64,000 bases of DNA from Siphonodentalium dalli (Eukaryota; Mollusca; Scaphopoda; Gadilida; Siphonodentaliidae). This document shows, piece by piece, positions 35,846 to 47,080 of the stretch. The stretch lies in NCBI GenBank assembly GCA_032622095.1, contig CP136062.1:8211710-8275709 (forward strand), written 5' to 3'. Under the pieces are notes generated by a model. The model made no database searches, was not told the origin of the DNA, and saw only the letters and a program-made list of their open reading frames with translations. Position numbers and translations under genes: made by a program. How positions within the stretch are numbered: the first letter of the stretch is position 1; the number at the start of each line of letters is the position of its first letter.

Positions 35846-36050
35846 GTGCACCTGTTTGGACCTTTTGAAACAATGGAATTGTACACCTGCATAATCACCT
35901 GGTTAAACCACGTGCTCACGCCTGACTAATTTTTAATCGTTCCGCCACAATTATGTAGCGTCCACAGCAAGCCTCGTGCACCTGGCTGGACCTTTTGAAA
36001 CAACGGAATTGTGCACCTGCATAGTCACCTGGTAGACCACGTGCCCACGC
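35846..36050 (+). repeat. Tandem duplication, 130-bp spacing
   Basis: GTGCACCTGTTTGGACCTTT, TGAAACAATGGAATTGTACA and ACCACGTGCTCACGCC recur 130 bp later with scattered changes. Confidence 0.82.
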
Positions 36051-36299
36051 CATTATATGGCTCTATAGTTTGATTTGGGTCCTTCTATATACATATTTCT
36101 AAGCACCTAGTGCAATGATTTCGCCCAGGCCGTGTGGATTATGAGTCAGGGGTCCTCACCACTGTATAACTCATAACAAAAATACCACTAACAAATTAAA
36201 CCAAGACATCAATGGATAACAGTATTTGGAATATTATTTTTGAAGTCAGTAGACGAGGTCCCCACAAAATGAGCAGTATAGAATACTATTAAATCGTAT

Positions 36300-37285
36300 T
36301 TTGGCCCATTCAAAATATAACTTTGTCTAGCCCTATAGTATTACGATTGGCCTATTTTATGGTCTTAGTCAGGGGTCTTCTGTATACCTATTTCCCAGGC
36401 CCTGAAAACGCGGATGTTTTGATGGCCCAATGGCCGTTTTTATGGAGTTTAGTAATCATATCTGAAAAAGAGGATGTTTTGATGGCCCAGGAGGGCCATT
36501 TTTATGGAGTTTAGTAATCATATTTCAGTAAACAGAAATCGCTGGTTCAATGTTAGCTACATTTGCTGGTTGACTATTTGTTGCATTTGATGGTTGAATA
36601 TTAACTGCTATGTCTGGTTGAATATGTGAAGAAGGGCCGTTTTGATGGTCCTTTTGGAGTTTAGTAATCATATTTCAGTAAACTTTCGTACCCGTAATCG
36701 CTGGTTGAATGTTAGTTGCATTTACTGGTTGACTATTAACTGCATTTGATGGTTGAATATTAACTGCTATGTCTGGTTGAATATATGAAGAAGGGCCGTT
36801 TCGTTGGTCATTTTGGAGCTTATTAATTATATTTCAGTAAACGTTCGTACCCGTAATCGCTGGTTGAATGTTAGCTGAGTTTGCTGGTTGAATGTTCTCC
36901 GCTGCGTGCTTGGAATGTTCTGGAAGTCAGTATACAAGGTCCTCACAACACGAGCGATGTAAAATACTATTAAATTGGATTTTTCCCCATTAAAAATATA
37001 ACTTTGTATAGCCCTATAGTCTTACGATGGGCCCATTGTATGGTCTTATTTGGGATCTTATGTATACCTATTTCTCAGGCCCTGAAAAAGAGGATGTTTT
37101 TATGGCCCAAGGGCCGTTTTTATGGAGTTTAGTAATCATATGTCAGTAAACTTTCGTGCCCGTAATCGCTGGTTGAATGCTAGCTACATTTGCTGGTTGA
37201 CCATTAGCTGCGTTCGATGGTTGAATATTAGCAGTTATGTCTGGTTGAATGTTAGCTGTGTTTGCTGGTTGAATGTTCCCCTCAC
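36300..37285 (+). repeat. ~680-bp duplication containing 20-21-bp minisatellite
   Basis: The segment with AATATAACTTTGT, GCCCTATAGT, TATACCTATTTC, CAGGCCCTGAAAA and TTTATGGAGTTTAGTAATCA occurs at about 36,300-36,540 and about 36,970-37,150. Each is followed by 20-21-bp units of the type GCTGGTTGAATGTTAGCTGC. The TTTTGGAGTTTAGTAATCAT block also repeats at 36,655 and 36,820. Confidence 0.8.
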
Positions 37286-37798
37286 ACATGAGCAACACAT
37301 ATATATGATGAATGTGTAACTGCTATAATTATTGAAATTCTCTTAAATCTCGTTTGCTTTCCAAAATGTCAATTAACAAACATAATCATACATGGGTTGT
37401 GTGTATATATGACAATTTCACTCCCGTCCATCAGCATGTTTAAACATTGTATAAAATTCGAGCCTTCCAGAGGTTAAATGAATCACAAATCGCGCGTTCT
37501 TAGAATATGAAAACCAAGCATTCTGGAAATAATTATATTCAAAAGTTTATCTGTTTTATCAGACAACATGTGCTTTGGCAAACATCTAGCGTATATTCAA
37601 TAGACGCTATTATATACAGTTCCATTTACTATATAAAGTTTATCACAAAGAAACAGCGTGAACAGTTGGAAAATCTGCTTGCATCTAATTCATTTGAAAT
37701 TTGTACTCAATGCGCGTTAAACAATTGGACAATCGATAATATATTTGACATATGCACTCTGTGTAAACAAATTGAAGTTATCTCCACCTGTCCCGTCT
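37286..37798. other. AT-rich spacer
   Basis: A 97-codon plus-strand frame (37,507-37,800) has no recognisable domain or splice context. Not called. Confidence 0.4.
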
Positions 37799-38660
37799 GA
37801 CATTGTACATTCGATGCAACAAGTATGAATGAAGGTATCGATTTGTTATTCACTTCATAAATGGTTCATATAGCGTACTATTATACTTGTGGACACGTAC
37901 CTTAAAGGTACACGTCACTTTAACCTAATTCAGCGTATCCATCGATATAAACACTCTTTATTTTTAAAATGGGTCTGAATCTCTATCGTTTACTAAAGTT
38001 ATGTTTAAACCTAATGTAACTATAAATAATAAATAAAAAACGCTGTTTAATTTCTAAATTGTCTGAATTTTGATATTGATTTTAGCAATATGCATGCTTT
38101 CATTCATATGAAATTGCCATAATGGACGTTAAATGACAACATCTCTTAACATATTAGCCTCAAAGTTATACGTCACGCGTACATTCGATGCACACATTAC
38201 ATATATGGTTGAACATACCAACCATAGTAAGCTCATTTAATCAAATATGTATTCAATTTAAACGCAGGTTCATTCGATGCAGCAATGTATGGATGTAGGG
38301 TTTTGCTTTGTCATTACTCCAGAAATGGTTCAGACGATACACTACATTTGGTTCACATACGTAAAGGGACCCGTCATTTAAACCTAATTATTCATTAATA
38401 AAACGCTCTTTATTTTCAAAATTGTCTGAAGGTCCCATCGTTTTGTAAGTTATACGTAGCGTGTTCATTCGAGGTAATCCTGTACGAAATGAAGGTAATC
38501 ATTGTGTTATTCACTTCATAAATGCGTCATACGATGGACCACATTTGGGTCACGTGCCTTAACGGTACACGTCACTTTCGGACATTATATAATCAGATAA
38601 TACATTACATATCTGGTTGGACGTATCAACCGTATAAAGTTCATTTAATTCATAAATTGA
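37799..38660 (+). repeat. Three diverged tandem copies
   Basis: ATTCGATGCA, TTATTCACTTCATAAATG, GGTACACGTCACTTTAACCT and AACACTCTTTATTTT-like words occur at 37,805, 38,270 and 38,464. TTACATATATGGTTGAACAT and TTACATATCTGGTTGGACGT (38,197 and 38,604) add a second shared block. Confidence 0.7.
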
Positions 38661-38850
38661 TGAATATTTCGAATGGTTTCTCTTCAATCTGGCGGGGTCA
38701 TCGGGGACTATTTTTTTTGTGCACGCTTATTTTACAGAAGATCGTAGTGAACTGGTCACATAACAGCTGATTGATCAAAACAAGTCATTCGATTTCTAAT
38801 TTGTTGTGATGATTAAGCGCAGCTAATTTGTTTAGCATATAATAAACAGA

Positions 38851-39009
38851 ATACCTGCGGTTCTCGAGTGAATACCAGAATTACCTCATTCGTGGATACA
38901 TTGGAATATAACTATTCCCACTCGCGACCAAGCCGCTCGTGGGAATAGTTATATTCCATTGTAGCCACTCATGAGGTAATTCTGGTATTCACTCGAGAAC
39001 CGCAGGTAT
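38851..39009. mobile_element. 71-bp-arm palindrome, TA-flanked MITE-like
   Basis: The arms 38,851-38,921 and 38,939-39,009 are inverted copies with about five differences around a 17-nt loop (CCTGCGGTTCTCGAGTGAAT at the start, reversed at the end). TA lies at both borders. It would form a near-perfect hairpin. Confidence 0.85.
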
Positions 39010-39758
39010 CCTCTATATCCTAGTTTATTACATATTTCCTCGTTTCTGGTCCCGTATTGCGATCGCCTCGGCCATTTTGAATAGTGATACTCTTTAACGG
39101 GAAACCACGCAATTCTCCACTGTGTGTGTACGGCCGGTTGGAATATGTGAGTTGGGTAAATTCAGCATCATGGAGAACACTCGAAAGCCTGTTCCAAGTA
39201 CACTCCAACCAACGGGTTAAGTTAAACAAGTTTTTGTGTCGGCGGATGCATTCATTTATTAAATACACCAACGAAAAAAACACAGATTATTTCGAAAATT
39301 GTATTCATGATTCTGATTTTTTTTTATTGGTGAATATATTATTAATGCACAAAAGAACATGTTTGAGTTAAGTAACATATACAACGAACGAGAATACTTT
39401 ATAAGAAAGTGAACCTTTAAGATTCCAAGTCCAATGGTATAATGAAATAATTAAATTATGCTCGATATCAATGCGCTGATCTGGAACTCCGATTGACACT
39501 CACTATAACAGACGAACATTCGTCGCCATTGTCGGTTACCAAATACTGACCTAACAAACTTAAACCATAGTACTTTATCTATTTTGTCAGATTTAGCGGA
39601 TCAAAATTGTTTGATAAATAAATTAAATACTTATATATGCCTGTATGCACTAGATGTGTCTCGAAAAGAGTCGAAATACTCATTCTATATATTGTCATAG
39701 AAGTTATTCCCTCAGAAAGAAATCCAAGATCACATTTTTCTTCGGAGATGAATAAAAG
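39010..39758. other. Spacer
   Basis: Overlapping frames on both strands (39,020-39,371) lack a domain. No gene called. Confidence 0.4.
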
Positions 39759-39997
39759 CCATTTATACACTATAAATACTCATTGGTGAGTCGTTAGCCC
39801 ACATGAACTGTTCAGTTAATAAGTTCAATAATGTCTGTTGAACTTATTATCAGAACATTTCCCACCAATGCATTGGAATCCTTCCGCACTTACTATTGTC
39901 TCTCATCTTAAACATCCTTCCAGGTGAATAAAAGACACTTCCAATGTATACTTTTTTGACCGAATGGGAGAATCAGTTAAAAAGCATTCAGTATTAA
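39759..39997 (+). mobile_element. piggyBac-like MITE, copy A (truncated)
   Basis: Shares TAAATACTCATTGGTGAG, the GTTGAACTTATTATCAGAAC hairpin arm and a GACCGAATGGGAGAATCA right part with copies B and C, but the interior and both tips are eroded. Another right-end fragment seems to abut it at about 39,700. Confidence 0.55.
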
Positions 39998-40187
39998 CGT
40001 TGTCCCGATATGGTAAAATAAAGAGCGTTTGTGGAACATATGTGCAGAATGTTTAACACATCAGATGCCGATAGATTTGACCTGGCCTTTTTTATAATAT
40101 ATAAAGTATGAATATTGGTTTTTCGTCTATTTATCGAACTATACTTTGATCGATCGAACGCGAAAAAGAAAGGGATTTCCATGTTAA

Positions 40188-40779
40188 CCCCTTCCATGCT
40201 AAACCATCATTGACGAGTAGTAATCCCAAAGTAAATATGTTTAGATAATAATTTCAACAAACCACCATATATAGGTCATTTGTTGAAATTATTATCTGAA
40301 CATTTCCCTCAATAAATAGGGCTCGTTCTGCAATTTTCTTTAGCTGTCGTCTTCCGCGTGTATCACCTTAAAGACACATTAGGTGCTTATTTCAAGAATT
40401 CATATGATTATTTACGACTCGGTCACTCTGAAGTGTGTACTATTAAACTATTATTGCCAAAATATTCAACAACATTGACAGTGCCCTTTCGTAGAAAACG
40501 ATGTCTGAATTACGCAAAAAATGCAAACAGCCGTTAATTCGTCCCGACCAAATCACCGATAAACAAACGACAATGAGTTATTCTTATTATGTTCTGTGTT
40601 CTGGCAATTTTGATATATTTGTTGAAATACCTGCGTTTAGCAAGATTATTCGCTGTGGGTACATGCAGCAATGTTAGCGTTTCAAATCACTTTAACATCC
40701 CTCCATATGAATAATAGACCATTCCGAATTTCCGTATACTTTTATAACTGATGGGAGAATCGATTTAGTATTAAAAGGG
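40188..40779 (+). mobile_element. piggyBac-like MITE, copy B
   Basis: TTAA (40,184-40,187), then CCCCTTCCATGCTAA at the left, and TTTAGTATTAAAAGGG then TTAA (40,780-40,783) at the right. A TTAA duplication with CCC...GGG tips is the piggyBac signature. Inside lies a hairpin of ATAATAATTTCAACAAA and its reverse at 40,230-40,300. It is 592 bp with no coding capacity. Confidence 0.75.
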
Positions 40780-40950
40780 TTAAATTTGATGCCCGAAGAT
40801 CAAAAGTCGCTTTGAAAGTATTTATATGTACGGCCTTCACAATAGTCCAAGTTTAATTCGACGTGAAACAGCTAGTGAAATCAATATAAGGATAGATACT
40901 GCGTTTCTATCCCTATACTGCGTTTCTATCTCTATCCCTATACCGATTTA

Positions 40951-42622
40951 AGGTTGTTCCACACCGGGCGCGAGCGAGCGATTATAACTGCCGTTTTCAA
41001 ACGTCCGTAGCAGTTCAAAGTGCGCGATTTTTATGTCCACACCGCAAGCGACTGAAACGCTTCGTCGCGCGCGATAGTCAGGTTATTATTCTGTGTGTAC
41101 GCTAATTTCAGGGGAGTCAGGTGGCTGCATGGGGAATACCCCCACCCCACACACTTATGACTAATGTGTAGGGTTTCTACAAACAACGTGTAGCCCTGCT
41201 ACACAACCATTATTAATTTTTTATCTTAAACATATTTTACACAATAAATGGGTCAATTTATACACATGTATACACACTGGTGTGCATAAAATCAACATCT
41301 ATGCCTTACACATGTTGTGTAAATTCTTACACATATATATCGTAGACAAGAATGTAAAGTTCAGTATTCCGAACTGTGGGTATATAGTATTCATGGCAAA
41401 TGGAGATTTATATGTTAAAACTTTCATGGCGTACAATGGTACGTAATATTTTGCTCTGTCATGTGTGAGTTTTCGTTTTAAATGAACAAATCATGGTCGT
41501 GGCGTGGTTGCACGTGATTAGTATTAACGTATTACAACAATCATATAAACAAGAGTAAGAGCAGTATTCTTCATGAAAGTTTTAACAAATATATCCTCAT
41601 ATATCATTAATACAATACTCACAAGTCGGAATTCTGAACTTACATTCCTTGTCTACAATTTGTTTATTCTCGTCACTCAAAATTACATGGGTATTGAGGC
41701 AGTAGTAAATTTTATTCCAAAACATATACTCAAACAATATCGTCGTCATGTAGCAGCCTATGAAACTGAAGGCACGCAATGCGCACGATCTACATTCTTA
41801 CACAAGGGTGTGTAATAAACTGTACACATTATGTGTAGAACGGCACTTGGTCAATGTATTTGTATGTAAAACTACACATTGCTATGTGTATTAACCGGGT
41901 TTACACATTTGATGTGTAATCGTTTCTACACATTAGTTTTAATAGTGCTCCCACCCGGTAATACGCGATTATTATTAGTTGATGAATGCATTGTCTCATG
42001 TTTACCACAACGTCTTTTGGAATGAACTAGCCTCGTTATATTCTTTATCATTTCCCCTGATTATACCAAAATATAATTCACCAGCCAATGGAGCAGATTA
42101 TACGGTCCATGATTTTAGTTCTTTACAAGGAATAAACTGAATATAGTAATCTAAGGTGGAATTTCAGTCACGAAAAATAACAAAAATAAATGGTTTAATT
42201 ATTTTGTCATAGAGACATACAGTCATACAGACAAACCTGACATACATGCATACATACATACATACAGTCATACAGACACACAGTCATACAGACACACATG
42301 TGCCATACAGACACACATGCGTTGTACTTCGATTAATAGCCTCTCGCTAAAGTCCTCCATTATCGTGGCGACAAATCAGTGTGCCGTCATCAAATAGAAA
42401 AATAACGGTCGTATAAACACCTATTTCAGAGCCGTCCAATTATCTCGCTGGTTTGCAACAAAGCGACAATTCGACGAAGCATGAAATCACTGCTATAATC
42501 GCCTCGTGGTCAGCGAGTCGGTCACTTGCGGTGTGAACATAAAAATCGCGCGCTTTGAACTGCTACGGACGTTAGAAAATGGCCGTTAAAATCGTTCGCT
42601 CGCGCCCGGTGTGGAACAACTT
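40951..42622. mobile_element. PIF/Harbinger-like non-autonomous element
   Basis: The ~100-bp terminal inverted repeats start AGGTTGTTCCACACCGGGCG on the left and, reversed, AAGTTGTTCCACACCGGGCG on the right. They continue through GTCCGTAGCAGTTCAAAG and CGCGCGATTTTTATGT. TTA flanks both ends (40,948-40,950 and 42,623-42,625), fitting the 3-bp TWA target of PIF/Harbinger. The interior is AT-rich with TACACAT-type words at 41,160-41,945 and a possible second, nested inverted repeat (ACTAATGTGTAG). An 80-codon frame at 41,573 shows no transposase or Myb-like motif. Confidence 0.78.
42235..42315 (+). repeat. Microsatellite, CATACATA/CAGACACA
   Basis: Runs of CATACATACATACAGT and CATACAGACACACA. 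Confidence 0.9.
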
Positions 42623-42739
42623 TTAGCTAGCTGATTCACGTCCAAGTAAACTTTAACTACTAGTAACTTCGCGTACGATGACGACGAAGACCATCGCGAT
42701 GATAGCGAACACTATTATTATGACAATAAATATGATCGT

Positions 42740-42915
42740 GATTATGGTACGTGATGATGATTTATGATGATGACGATGATTTATGATGATGATTATTATT
42801 ATGTCGAGAGCGAGGGCGAAGATATTACGACGGTAGTAACGACGATAAATTACAGGTGTCGTTGAAGACGATAAAGACGACGACGATGACGATGATGATG
42901 ATGATGATGATGATG
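42740..42915 (+). repeat. GAT/GAC-rich microsatellite
   Basis: Imperfect GATGAT/GACGAT runs ending in a pure GAT run at about 42,885-42,915. Confidence 0.9.
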
Positions 42916-43673
42916 ATATTCTTGAAACGAATAAATATGATCACAGTCTCAGAATATATCAGACTTAATTATGCACACAACGTTTAGAAAAATTAAGGAT
43001 ATTATTTTTGCATTTCAGAAATACATTTTTATTTTCATTCTGTTGCATTCTAGGAGCCATAATTGGGGAAATCTTTCTATGATTTCAGCTTTATTCTATT
43101 TCACTATCGGCATCTTCTGAGACACAAACGTTTCAAATGGTGATGAATTATAGTAGTTTAATCATATGTTATATGGCATAGATTGTTACTAAAACCGTAC
43201 ACCAAGACACTGTACAAAAATAATCGGGGACTCGAAAATTAAATGGGCATTAAAACATGGATATGACATCACTCAATTGTTTCGTCGCGTCCGGTTTATT
43301 TGATAATGGATGTTTACTGTCGATATCCTACATTAGTTTACAAACTACGATCCATTATTTTAATAACGGACGCTCAAAATCCAAACTAATGAAGAGTTAT
43401 TTTACTGTAAACGATTTCATTTTTATATGACTTGCATGTATAATATATCTCTGATCGATATAGGCATTGAATCTCTTACTGTTAAAATTTATCAAATCTA
43501 ATTCCGTTCCCAGGTGGCATGTTGTAACATCCCTCACGACAAAACCTACAATAATATAGCAATTTAAATTCAAATTTAGTCCTTCAAACTTAACTATAGA
43601 GAACTCAATGCACAGGATCACCAAAATTAATCTCCTATTAGGAATACCGTGGGTACCAATCAGTCATTCAATT
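42916..43673. other. AT-rich spacer
   Basis: No gene or clear repeat seen. A 75-codon minus-strand frame at 43,397-43,624 has no recognised domain. Confidence 0.4.
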
Positions 43674-43925
43674 AACGGGTGGATATAGGGCCGAACACAT
43701 GTTACTAACGGGTGGATAGGGTCGAACAGATGTTACTAACGGGTGGATAGGGCAGAACACATGTCACTAACGGGTGGATAGGGTGGAACACATGTTACTA
43801 ACTGGTGGGTAGGGCCGAACACATGTTACTAACGGGTGGATAGGGCCGAACACATGTTACTAACTGGTGGGTATTGCCGAACACATGTTACTAACGGGTG
43901 GATAGGACCGAACACATGTTGCTAC
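43674..43925 (+). repeat. Minisatellite F, 31-bp units
   Basis: Eight tandem units of AACGGGTGGATAGGGCCGAA plus CACATGTTACT, with ACTGGTGGGTA variants. Confidence 0.93.
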
Positions 43926-43956
43926 TCCCAGAATGCAACATATTTCAAACTATATA

Positions 43957-44026
43957 TTTATTTTCAATGCAATGGGAATAACTCTATCTTTAAGATATAG
44001 AGTTATTCCCATTTCATTGAAATAAT
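43957..44026. repeat. Palindrome, ~34-bp arms
   Basis: TTTTCAATGCAATGGGAATA followed by ACTCTATCTT pairs with AAGATATAGAGTTATTCCCA and TTTCATTGAAA with almost no loop. Confidence 0.82.
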
Positions 44027-44293
44027 ACACTTTGCACTACAATCCAGATCAAACTTTAAAAAACATGTCGGTAACTCAACAAAAACATGTTCACAGTTTA
44101 TTCCACCGGATAAGTTGATAATATAATGTTTTGGAGCTTCCACTTTCAAATGTATATAATGCATATATTTTATATAATGTGATCTGGGGGTTCGGAAATT
44201 AAGTGGGCCTTTATGTCGGATAATAGCTGAAAACTGTACATTTTTAGCGACTGGAACGATATCGGACCGCTGACTATATCAATCCATTCGCTG

Positions 44294-44550
44294 AGTATAG
44301 GATAATGGCTGAAAACTGTACATTATTTCAGCGAATGGATTTTTTTTTTTTTTTTAACATATTTTATTTGTAGTATAATACAAAATGGATTGGGGCACAA
44401 TTTACAAAACTTAATGTATACCGGAGAGGGGCTAATTAAGTTTTGTAACTTGTGCCCCAATCCATTTTGTATTATACTACAAATAAAATATGTTTAAAAA
44501 AAAAAATCCATTCGCTGAAATAATGTAGTTTTCAGCCATTATCCTATACT
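44294..44550. mobile_element. Large palindrome, ~115-bp arms
   Basis: AGTATAGGATAATGGCTGAA, TTATTTCAGCGAATGGATTT, a T-run, TTTTATTTGTAGTATAATAC and GGATTGGGGCACAA on the left are all reversed on the right, around a ~22-nt loop with ATACCGGAGAGGGGC. The T-run (left) and A-run (right) differ in length. A partial direct copy of the left tip (GGATAATAGCTGAAAACTGT) lies at 44,219. Confidence 0.85.
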
Positions 44551-45322
44551 TAATTGTAAGTTTGATGATTTATACAGTCGTTTAGTGTCGAATGTCAATT
44601 TTCTGTTGGGCGTTAACCAGCATCAGTGGGCCGTTCAATGGCGTGAAAAAAATATATTTTCCTACTAGTATCAATTATCTATCATGGAAACGTCAACATC
44701 TGAACATTCAAAACATGATAACCGTCTGTGCGCAATCAAAAAATGATAACCGTCTGTGCGCATTCAAAACATGATAACCGTTTGTGCGCAATTTGTTTAA
44801 TTGTCGATATATTTTTTTCTTGCTGCCTATTTCATCGTTGATAAAATATGTTAAATTGAAAAAATGTGTTCGGAAAGCCACAGGCGGCTATCTAAGTCCA
44901 CTTGAGGCTATAACACTGATATTCCATGTACCGCACCCTGTTTTTTAAATATCAACATCACTTTCCAAATGTCTCATCACCCATGTATTCCTCGTGTGAA
45001 ATTTATTGTTATTATATGTTATTATAATTGAATAATTGTCATATATATTTTGTTTGTAATATCTACATATCGATTTACAAAAATAAATTGAATTGAATTG
45101 AAGGATAACTTTTCCATGATAGATAACTCTGCAAAAACACATGAAGATAATGCCAAACGATTCACTGGCAAATATTATTATGCTGTTATTATGTTAAAGT
45201 GTGATTACTGGTATACATGGATAGTTGACAGGCAATCAGATCCACACAATACAACTTATATTTATCATCTCTACACTGAACATTCGTCATGTAGTAAATA
45301 CAGAAACTATCAAGGCATTTAA
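44551..45322. other. AT-rich spacer
   Basis: CAAAACATGATAACCGT/CTGTGCGCA words repeat three times at 44,709-44,790. No gene seen. Confidence 0.45.
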
Positions 45323-45914
45323 CCCTTTCATTACTAAATACTCATTGACGAATAGTTTACTAGAAAAATATATAATAAGTTGATTGTTGAACTTATTATC
45401 TGAACATTCCCCATCAATGAGTGTGAGTCTTTCTCTAATATGTGTATCAATTCGTGTCTCTGTAGTATGCTTTAGGCCAATATAAACAAATAGCTTGAAT
45501 TACACCACCCCCCCCCCCCCCCGACCCTATTTTTAGTCCCCTCCTTTTTTTTCATTTTTATTTTGGATATCTTTTATGTAAACTTTTTTCTCATGCTTTA
45601 ACTGTCAAATTACATTTAACTGACCCCATTAATCAGTCTATTTTGATCAAATTGGGCAATCTAAACCACCTTGTGTTATCTAAGATAGGATACAGCTTCA
45701 ATATATATAGAACTATCAATGAACATTTATGTTAGGAATAGTATAATAAAAAATAAAATTCGGCAACCCGCCTCATTTTTCTGAAAAAGTTGGATGTAAA
45801 TCTAGCAATTTTGTTATATTGGCCTTAATATATTTCTCCCTCCAGATGGATATTAGACTATTCCAATGTATTGTTTTGTAACTAAATGGGAGGATCAATT
45901 TAGGCAAGAAAGGG
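45323..45914 (+). mobile_element. piggyBac-like MITE, copy C, in the fucosyltransferase 3' region
   Basis: TTAA (45,319-45,322) precedes CCCTTTCATTACTAA. The right tip GCAAGAAAGGG is followed by TGAA, a one-base change from TTAA. Its length of 592 bp equals copy B exactly although the interiors differ. It contains GTTGAACTTATTATCTGAAC and a 14-C run at about 45,508. It ends 29 bp from the fucosyltransferase stop codon. Confidence 0.75.
45557..45562 (-). promoter_or_regulatory. Candidate polyadenylation signal of the fucosyltransferase gene
   Basis: TTTATT on the plus strand reads AATAAA on the minus strand, 382 nt past the stop codon. It is the first AATAAA I see downstream of the stop and lies within MITE copy C. 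Confidence 0.45.
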
Positions 45915-45943
45915 TGAAATGAAACCTCGAGTAAATTAGCACA

Positions 45944-47043
45944 TCACTCGAATCCTATCCATCCGGGATAGAAGTAGTCCAACATATCTGAACTAAACGC
46001 CTTTCGTAGTCTCGACCCGGCTTTGGACGGATATCGATAATACGTCACCATTCCACCGGCCAGAAACCCAGTCCACCAGCTGAAACTACCTACGCTGGTT
46101 ACAGTATGATTACACAAAGTCATTATGGCCATATCCACTTCCGCGGGATTATTTTTTTCTATGATATACATATTTTCCTTCATTATGTTCTTCTTCACCC
46201 AATTCTTACTATTACTAGATACTACGAACACCATGTTTTTAAAGAACTTTTTCAGAAATTTCGTTGCCATATCGAAATACTCTTTGGGAGCAACTAGATA
46301 TCCAGACGCGTGGTTAACCATATCACCGCGGCGAACATGTACTGCTACGAACGTCGTTTCAGAGGGATTATGTTTTCCCACTAATGCAGAGAACTGTTTC
46401 CTGGCCTCAGCCTGAATATTGTCGGTAAACACAAACTGTTTTCTTATATCCTTTTCTGCGTGTCGAAAATACTTCCAAGATTGCAAATACTGTTCTAACC
46501 GGACGCTTTCTTTTCCATTGATATTAGCAATATTCGAACTATATGAGCATGCTTGCTGTTCACCAACGACCTTGAACTTCCCACAAGGGCCCCTGCCGTC
46601 TTGTTTCTCCGCCGATAAGTTTTTGAACACTTTGTTTAGCAAACCTTTTGAGTCCACTATACAGGACATATTCTTAAGCTGACTCATTCCGTAGACAGCG
46701 GCGTAACCGAACATCCGGTTTCCAATTCCCCCCTTTTCTGTTGTGCATGTGTAATACTTCTGCGCAGTCTTCGGTGTCGTACTGGGCTGCTTTTGTTCAG
46801 TAGATGTCTGTTGTGTGAGATTATTGGTCTTGCTTGTAGTTGCGGGCGCAACATTGGATGCTAGTGGTCGCAAAGTAGAGGTGTTAGTGTTCGAAGCTGA
46901 ATCATTGCTGATAACAACTTGACTTATAACAGTGCCAACTGATTTAACAGTACTCCACGGAAGTCGTATTTGATAATTATTTGTCGAGAGTGTCGTGATG
47001 GTGAAATACACAAAGACGAAGCAGACTGTGACGATAATGAGTC
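45944..47043 (-). CDS. Alpha-1,2-fucosyltransferase (GT11), catalytic exon
   Basis: Encodes a Golgi type II membrane glycosyltransferase that would move L-fucose from GDP-fucose to a galactose 2-OH. After the splice junction come a hydrophobic anchor start (LIIVTVCFVFVYF), a Ser/Thr/Asn-rich stem of ~75 residues, then the GT11 domain. Numbering from the Val codon at 47,011: GGIGNRMFGYAAVYGM at 94-109, the GDP-fucose-binding box HVRRGD at 225-230, FVVSSNSKNW at 262-271, and MTLCNHTVTSVGSFSWWTGF at 297-316. It ends in WIGFE-TGA at 45,944. Sequons include NLT, NMS, NLS and NHT. The frame has no ATG: it runs open upstream only to a stop at 47,069-47,071, and the junction at 47,043/47,044 is a good acceptor (TTCTATTTCAG then GACTC, phase 1). 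The start codon therefore lies in an exon beyond the minisatellite, outside the window. The catalytic part is uninterrupted and about family length. Acceptor specificity (FUT1- or FUT2-like) cannot be told from the sequence. Confidence 0.92.
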
Positions 47044-47080
47044 CTGAAATAGAAGCGGAGGCGCATTTTCAGTGATGGTG
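47044..47080 (-). promoter_or_regulatory. 3' splice site of the fucosyltransferase exon
   Basis: Read on the minus strand: ATCACTGAAAATGC (branch-point-like CACTGA), then the pyrimidine-rich GCCTCCGCTTCTATTTCAG, then exon GACTCATTATCG. The AG is 47,044-47,045. This exact arrangement is the unit of the adjoining minisatellite. Confidence 0.7.

Noticed and set aside
41573..41815. An 80-codon frame inside the Harbinger-like element as transposase remnant
   Set aside because: No DDE or Myb-like motif, and the region is built of TACACAT-type repeats.
43674..43925. CRISPR-like look of 31-bp repeats (also the 33- and 39-bp arrays)
   Set aside because: Units are contiguous with no unique spacers, and the genome is eukaryotic.
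46106..46682. Plus-strand frames at 46,106-46,682
   Set aside because: They lie antisense to the GT11 domain and have no domain of their own.
45944..47011. Taking 47,011 as the fucosyltransferase start
   Set aside because: That codon is GTG (Val), the hydrophobic anchor lies upstream of it, and a good splice acceptor is present at 47,044-47,045.
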